Positions 60,175-64,000 of a DNA stretch of 64,000 bases are shown one piece after another; the stretch's first letter is position 1, and each line of letters opens with the position of its first letter. The notes beneath the pieces were generated by a model, which made no database searches, was not told where the DNA came from, and saw only the letters and a list, made by a program, of their open reading frames with translations. This DNA comes from Pseudomonadota bacterium (GTDB taxonomy: Bacteria > Pseudomonadota > Gammaproteobacteria > Xanthomonadales > Rhodanobacteraceae): NCBI GenBank assembly GCA_018240465.1, contig JAFEFS010000065.1, positions 1-64,000 of the forward strand. The letters are read 5' to 3'. The translations under genes and the position numbers were made by a program.

Positions 60175-60554
60175 CGCATCGTGCGGGGCTCGGTTTTTCT
60201 TTTGCTCGTCATCCCGGCAGGGAATGCCGGGATCCGACATATTGCGTCTTATGCTGTCGCGTCCCTTCGGTTTTCCGCTCGCATCCCGCGAGCGGGCCAC
60301 TTTTCTTTGCTTGCCCAAAGAAAAATAGCCAAAAAAATGCACCCCGGATGCCGCGCTCGCAGCGTCGCTGCGAGTCAGCGAGGTCTTGCCGGGTCCCGTT
60401 GACTGCACGTCCCTGTCCAGACAACGGAATCGGCGCGATCCATCGCGCCGACCCTGCGGGCCTTTCCGTCATGCCCTCGCCGCGGCAAACGGGGACCCAA
60501 TATCAAGAGCAAATCAAAAGCGTGGTGCTCCGCGGCGATGCCGTGGTCGTGTTC
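60175..60554. repeat. Non-coding spacer with REP-like hairpin and a dispersed Xanthomonadales-type repeat
   Basis: No gene is supported here. ATCCCGGCA (60211-60219) and TGCCGGGAT (60225-60233) form a perfect 9-bp stem with a GGGAA loop. From about 60234 the sequence reads like an intergenic repeat I remember from Xanthomonas, Lysobacter and relatives: a GAGCGGGCCAC block, then TTTTCTTTG (60301-60309) and CAAAGAAAA (60316-60324) as a perfect inverted repeat, then CACCCCGGATG. Its family has no assigned function. The extent (to about 60480) is estimated by eye. Confidence 0.55.
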
Positions 60555-61241
60555 TCAAACCCGTTCGTAGATGAAATCCCATACCCCGTGTCCCAGACGC
60601 AAACCGCGCTTCTCGAAATGCGTTTCTATGCGCCAGTCGGGGCGTGGGACGCTTTGACCCTTGCCGGCGATGTTGCGCCAGTCCGGCGCGACGTCGAGTA
60701 CCTCGAGCATCTGCGTGGCATAGTCGGCCCAGTCGGTGGCCAAATGCAAGAGTCCACCGCGTGCGACACGCGTGGCGAGCAAGGCGACGAAATCGGCCTG
60801 GATCAAGCGACGCTTCTGTTGGCGCTGCTTCGGCCACGGGTCGGGAAAATAGATTCGTGCTTGCGTAAGCGATTCCGGCGCGAGCGCGTTGCGCAGCAGC
60901 TCGACGGCGTCGTGGTTGTAGAGACGCACGTTGGCGACGGCGTGCGCAGCGAGCGCGTTCATCAGACGGCCGACGCCGGGGCGATGCACCTCGATGCCGA
61001 TGAAATTCTTCTCCGGCTCGTGCAGGCCGGCATGCAGCAACTGCTCGCCGTTGCCGAAGCCGATTTCGAGCACCAGTGGGGCGTCACGGCCGAACAACGG
61101 CGCGTAGTCGGGCGGCGTTACGGCAGGTTCCAAGCCGAAGCGTGTCCAATGTTGCTCGAATGCCCGCTGTTGCGCTGGAGTGAAGCGACCCTGGCGCAGG
61201 ACGAAACTGCGGATGTGGCGCTGCTGCCGGGCCTCGTTCAC
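60555..61241 (-). CDS. trmB: tRNA (guanine-N7-)-methyltransferase
   Basis: 228 residues. It methylates G46 in the variable loop of tRNAs using S-adenosylmethionine. The class I methyltransferase motif [14 protein letters not shown] (about 57-70) and the TrmB signature [17 protein letters not shown] (about 129-145) are present, as is the closing TxFExRGxRxG-like [12 protein letters not shown]. The start is GTG 61241, overlapping the thiG TGA by four bases (GTGA), a coupled start. It is third in thiS-thiG-trmB, an order common in gammaproteobacteria. Confidence 0.95.
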   Translation of the reverse strand: MNEARQQRHIRSFVLRQGRFTPAQQRAFEQHWTRFGLEPAVTPPDYAPLFGRDAPLVLEIGFGNGEQLLHAGLHEPEKNFIGIEVHRPGVGRLMNALAAHAVANVRLYNHDAVELLRNALAPESLTQARIYFPDPWPKQRQQKRRLIQADFVALLATRVARGGLLHLATDWADYATQMLEVLDVAPDWRNIAGKGQSVPRPDWRIETHFEKRGLRLGHGVWDFIYERV

Positions 61242-62050
61242 CCGATCGTTCCATCGATGGGGCTGGATGCCGAAGCGAAGCGTTTGCGCGGAATGCGCCC
61301 GGCGAGGAACGCTTCACGCCCGGCCTCGACGGCTTTCTTCATGGCGCTGGCCATGAGGATGGGATCGCGCGCGCCGGCGATCGCGGTATTCATGAGCACC
61401 CCGTCGCAGCCCAGTTCCATGGCGATCGCGGCGTCGGAGGCGGTACCGACACCGGCGTCGACGAGCACCGGCACTTTGGCGTTCTCGACAATTTCGAGCA
61501 GGTTCCAGCGGTTCTGGATGCCGAGGCCCGAGCCGATCGGCGCAGCCAGCGGCATCACCGCGACGCAACCGATCTCTTCGAGGCGGCGCGCGAGGATGGG
61601 GTCGTCGCTGGTGTACACCATGACCTCGAACCGGTCGGCGACGAGTTGCTCAGCCGCCTTCAAGGTCTGCACAACATCCGGGAACAGGGTCCTCTGGTCG
61701 CCGAGCACTTCGAGTTTGACCAGGTTGTGACCATCCAGCAGTTCACGTGCGAGCCGGCAGGTGCGCACCGCGTCGTCGGCCGTGTAGCAACCTGCGGTGT
61801 TCGGCAGGATCGTGTAGCGATTGGGTGGCAGCACGTCGAGCAGGTTGGGCTGGTTCTTGTCCTGGCCGATGTTGGTGCGGCGGATCGCGACGGTGACGAT
61901 CTGCGCACCGGCCGCTTCGGTTGCGCGGCGCGTTTCGTCGAGATCCTTGAATTTCCCGGTACCGGTGAGCAGGCGCGAACGGTAGATCTTGCCGGCGATG
62001 ACCAGAGGGTCGCTGTCGCTGCCGGGAGTGGGGCGGATCTGAGCATTCAT
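61238..62050 (-). CDS. thiG: Thiazole synthase
   Basis: 270 residues. ThiG makes the thiazole phosphate of thiamine from deoxyxylulose phosphate, dehydroglycine and ThiS thiocarboxylate. The Schiff-base lysine is K112 in LVKLEVLGD. Other family blocks are [50 protein letters not shown] and [19 protein letters not shown]. The length is normal. It lies 73 bp after thiS, with a REP-like hairpin in between, and is coupled to trmB. No TPP riboswitch was found upstream of thiS. Confidence 0.97.
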   Translation of the reverse strand: MNAQIRPTPGSDSDPLVIAGKIYRSRLLTGTGKFKDLDETRRATEAAGAQIVTVAIRRTNIGQDKNQPNLLDVLPPNRYTILPNTAGCYTADDAVRTCRLARELLDGHNLVKLEVLGDQRTLFPDVVQTLKAAEQLVADRFEVMVYTSDDPILARRLEEIGCVAVMPLAAPIGSGLGIQNRWNLLEIVENAKVPVLVDAGVGTASDAAIAMELGCDGVLMNTAIAGARDPILMASAMKKAVEAGREAFLAGRIPRKRFASASSPIDGTIG

Positions 62051-62088
62051 GGATTGGTTTCTTCAGCAACGGCAGGACTGGTTTTGCC

Positions 62089-62112
62089 GTCGTCCCCGCT
62101 GCCGGGGACGAC
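62089..62112. repeat. Perfect hairpin between thiS and thiG
   Basis: GTCGTCCCCG (62089-62098) and CGGGGACGAC (62103-62112) form a 10-bp perfect stem with a CTGC loop in the 73-bp thiS-thiG spacer. It resembles a REP unit and may stabilise the thiS message or lower thiG expression. Confidence 0.6.
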
Positions 62113-62123
62113 CAAGGGCCGAT

Positions 62124-62327
62124 TCACCCTCCACCCAACGCGTGCACGATCTCGACCTGGTCGCCGTCGCACAGTACGCGATCGTCATGCATGCTCTTCG
62201 GCACGATTTCGTGGTTGATTTCGACCGCGACGCGACGCTCGGCATAGCCGGCGGCTTCGAGCAGTGCGGTGACGCTGGTCGAAGCCTGCACCTGCTTCGC
62301 TTCGCCGTTGATCTGGATGATGGGCAT
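62124..62327 (-). CDS. thiS: ThiS sulfur carrier protein
   Basis: 67 residues with a ubiquitin-like beta-grasp fold (IQINGEAKQVQASTSVTALL, VAVEINHEIVPKSMH, LCDGDQVEIVHALGGG). The C-terminal glycine pair becomes a thiocarboxylate that gives sulfur to ThiG. Here the protein ends in three glycines (GGG), one more than usual in my memory of the family. ATG 62327 begins the fold; upstream in-frame codons are unlike ThiS. It is first in the thiS-thiG-trmB operon. Confidence 0.93.
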   Translation of the reverse strand: MPIIQINGEAKQVQASTSVTALLEAAGYAERRVAVEINHEIVPKSMHDDRVLCDGDQVEIVHALGGG

Positions 62328-62367
62328 CTGCGTATTGTAACGCCTGACGCGTGCCGAGGATGCACGC

Positions 62368-62400
62368 GCAAAAGAAAACGCCCGGCAAGTGCCGGGCGTT
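62368..62400 (-). terminator. Intrinsic terminator of the DUF6600 gene
   Basis: AACGCCCGGC (62377-62386) and GCCGGGCGTT (62391-62400) make a perfect 10-bp stem with an AAGT loop, 25 bp after the minus-strand stop. The minus strand then reads TTTTCTTTT. It separates this gene from thiS. Confidence 0.9.
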
Positions 62401-62425
62401 GCATGCGGTCGCGGCATTCGTATGG

Positions 62426-64000
62426 TCAGCGATGACCGCGGTCGTTGTTGTCGTCGCGCTGGACGCGGCCGCGTTGCTGCGGCTGTTCGGAGTGCTGCTG
62501 CGGCTGTTCGGAGCGTTGCTGCTGCGGCTGTGCGCGCATCATTTCCGTGCGTGCCTGGCTCTGCTGCTGCGCTCGCATCTGCATCTCCTGGCGTTGCTGC
62601 GCCTGTTGTTGCTGCTGGATCTGCATTTCCTGGCGCTGCTGGATATCACGCTGCTGGCGCTGCTGCACCTCGGCATCCTGCTGGCGACGCATCTGCATCT
62701 CCTGGCGTTGCTGGGCGTCGACCTGCGGAGCGCGTTCGACCGGTGTCGAGCGGTACTCCTGCGGGTTGTCGCGTTGCACGCGTTCGACCTTGCGCCCGGT
62801 GTCCACACCGGCGTTGTTGTCGCCACGCAGTACGCGCTGTTGCGCGTTGTCGGTTGCGTTCGGGTTGACATAGCGGCTCGACGGCAGCGCGCGGCGATCG
62901 TCCGTCTGCACGCGGCCATTCGGCGCCCCGGTCACCGTGCGGCTTTCGACCACGGGGTTGCCTGTCTGCCGGTCGCGCAACACCTGCGGATTGTTCTGCA
63001 TGCGCGCGCTGTTGTCGATTGCGCGGCGATCGTCGACGCTGCGTTCGCTACGGCGGTTGTCGATCTGGCGGCCGTTGTTGTCGAGCGCGCGGCTATCGGC
63101 CTGAGCCGGGCCGCCCGTGCGCGACTGGATCACCGGCGCGATCGAGCGCGCCGGCGTGCCGTCGCGGGTGACGACATTGACGTTCGGGCGCGCCGTGAGC
63201 GCTGAGCGTTGCGCCTGCTCACCGTTGCCGACGACGGTCGGCGCAGTGCGCATCTGTGCGATCGGCAGGGCCCGGCCGGGATCTTTCTGCAGCAGCGTTT
63301 CGCGTTGTGCGAACGAGGCCATCGGTGCCGGCGGGCGCGTGGCTGCGATGACGTTGCGCGTCATCAGGCCCTGCGGGGGCGCGACGGCGCGGCCGCCGCC
63401 TCCGTCGAAAGCGAGGCTCTGGCGTGTCGGCGCGATCGCGGCGAAGCCGGCCACGCGCGCGTTGGCGAATGTCTCGCGGTTGACCGGGATCACCGAGCCA
63501 CGCACCTCGCGGGATTGTGTGAACACGTCGCCGCGCACCGCGGTGACCGCGTTGGCGACGTTGCGGTTGGCGTAGTTGATGCGGCTGTAATCCAGGTTGC
63601 CGCGCTGGTAGCTGCCATAGAAATTATTGATGGTGACGTTGTTGATCGTCGTGTTGTAGACGTTGACGTTGGTGAAGTAGTTGCGGCTGACGTGGTAGCT
63701 CGGCACGTAGACGTCGCGCGGACCGAGCGGGAACCAGCCAACCGGGCCGCCGATGCTGAACGACAGGCGCGCGCCACCGCCGCCGACGAAGGCGACCAGC
63801 GCGGGGGCGTAGTACGGACGCACATGCACCGGGCCCGGGCACCAGCCCCAGCGGTTGCCGATATAGGCCCAACGGCCGTAGTGGAACGGGGCGAAGCCCC
63901 ACGGCGAGGAGTCGACCCAGGTCCAGCCGTAGGCGCCGACCCAGTTCCAGCGGCCGTAGCTGTACGGCGTCCAGCCTACCGCTACCTGGCTTGGATACCA
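62426..64000 (-). CDS. DUF6600-type protein with Gln-rich tail (N-terminus beyond window)
   Basis: The minus-strand frame is open from the stop at 62426 to the window end, 524 visible residues. The visible N-terminal part repeats W-rich motifs of the YxxGRWxWVxxYGWTWV(D)...PWGFAPFHYGRW type (63840-64000), which mark DUF6600 cell-envelope proteins. A Gly/aromatic strand region follows, then asparagine/threonine-rich sequence (YNTTINNVTINNFYGSYQRG), and the last 120 residues are glutamine/arginine-rich (QQRQEM repeats), likely coiled or disordered. The function is unknown; related proteins are exported. An internal GTG at 63829 is not the real start because the W-rich repeats continue upstream in frame. 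Confidence 0.85.
   Translation of the reverse strand, partial: WYPSQVAVGWTPYSYGRWNWVGAYGWTWVDSSPWGFAPFHYGRWAYIGNRWGWCPGPVHVRPYYAPALVAFVGGGGARLSFSIGGPVGWFPLGPRDVYVPSYHVSRNYFTNVNVYNTTINNVTINNFYGSYQRGNLDYSRINYANRNVANAVTAVRGDVFTQSREVRGSVIPVNRETFANARVAGFAAIAPTRQSLAFDGGGGRAVAPPQGLMTRNVIAATRPPAPMASFAQRETLLQKDPGRALPIAQMRTAPTVVGNGEQAQRSALTARPNVNVVTRDGTPARSIAPVIQSRTGGPAQADSRALDNNGRQIDNRRSERSVDDRRAIDNSARMQNNPQVLRDRQTGNPVVESRTVTGAPNGRVQTDDRRALPSSRYVNPNATDNAQQRVLRGDNNAGVDTGRKVERVQRDNPQEYRSTPVERAPQVDAQQRQEMQMRRQQDAEVQQRQQRDIQQRQEMQIQQQQQAQQRQEMQMRAQQQSQARTEMMRAQPQQQRSEQPQQHSEQPQQRGRVQRDDNNDRGHR

Noticed and set aside
62328..62425. TPP riboswitch upstream of thiS
   Set aside because: The spacer is filled by the terminator of the neighbouring gene and shows no THI-box sequence.

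Overview
The window is GC-rich, densely coded DNA from a gammaproteobacterium, most likely of the Xanthomonadales/Lysobacterales and perhaps Rhodanobacteraceae-like. The clues are large TonB-dependent receptors with FecI/FecR regulators, many ECF sigma factors, a MetJ whose DNA-binding half is almost that of E. coli, REP-like GTCATTCC hairpins, and a TTTTCTTTG...CAAAGAAAA repeat I recall from genomes of that order. The placement rests on family recognition, not on rRNA or a tree. No phage, plasmid, CRISPR array, insertion sequence or tRNA was seen.

Region 1-6250 looks like a D-amino-acid (D-glutamate) catabolic unit: an Ala-Glu epimerase/DgcA-type enolase-superfamily enzyme, a secreted N-acyl-D-amino-acid deacylase, a DUF1611/DgcN protein and a secreted protein of unknown function on the minus strand, with an amino-acid permease diverging from them. 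Region 6251-16250 holds an RpiR-type SIS regulator, two closely related TonB receptors, and the FecR and FecI genes that probably control them, with a secreted cyanophycinase-family peptidase divergent from the sigma factor.

Region 16250-33400 holds a very large secreted protein, PEP carboxylase, a sigma-54 response regulator and its likely histidine kinase split apart by a sulfite dehydrogenase pair (sorA, sorB), a kelch-propeller surface protein, and a second very large secreted protein. The two large proteins share an unrecognised domain, present four times in all. Region 33385-38100 holds an unusual ECF sigma factor next to a transmembrane Ser/Thr kinase with a TPR-like tail, followed by an SPFH/NfeD membrane pair.

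Region 38100-44200 contains a metallophosphoesterase, cupredoxin, sigma and anti-sigma cluster, then the glycine cleavage genes gcvT, gcvH and the subunit-1 form of gcvP. Region 44200-45200 is a base-shifted intergenic stretch with candidate Met boxes leading into a MetJ repressor fused to a lysine-rich histone-H1-like tail. Region 45500-51000 holds a TonB-type protein, a serine hydrolase, LemA and an M48 protease with a TerB-like tail.

Region 50976-64000 holds a CbrA-like transporter/kinase/receiver hybrid, class I fumarase, a small paralogue of part of the TonB-type protein, a drug/metabolite transporter, a Rieske protein, an SLC13/TrkA-C transporter, the thiS-thiG-trmB operon, and the C-terminal part of a DUF6600 protein that runs off the end.

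Signal transduction is the main theme: four ECF sigma factors (two with membrane or zinc anti-sigma partners, one with a kinase), two histidine kinases, an RpiR regulator and MetJ. They surround genes for scavenging peptides and amino acids and for central one-carbon and C4 metabolism.
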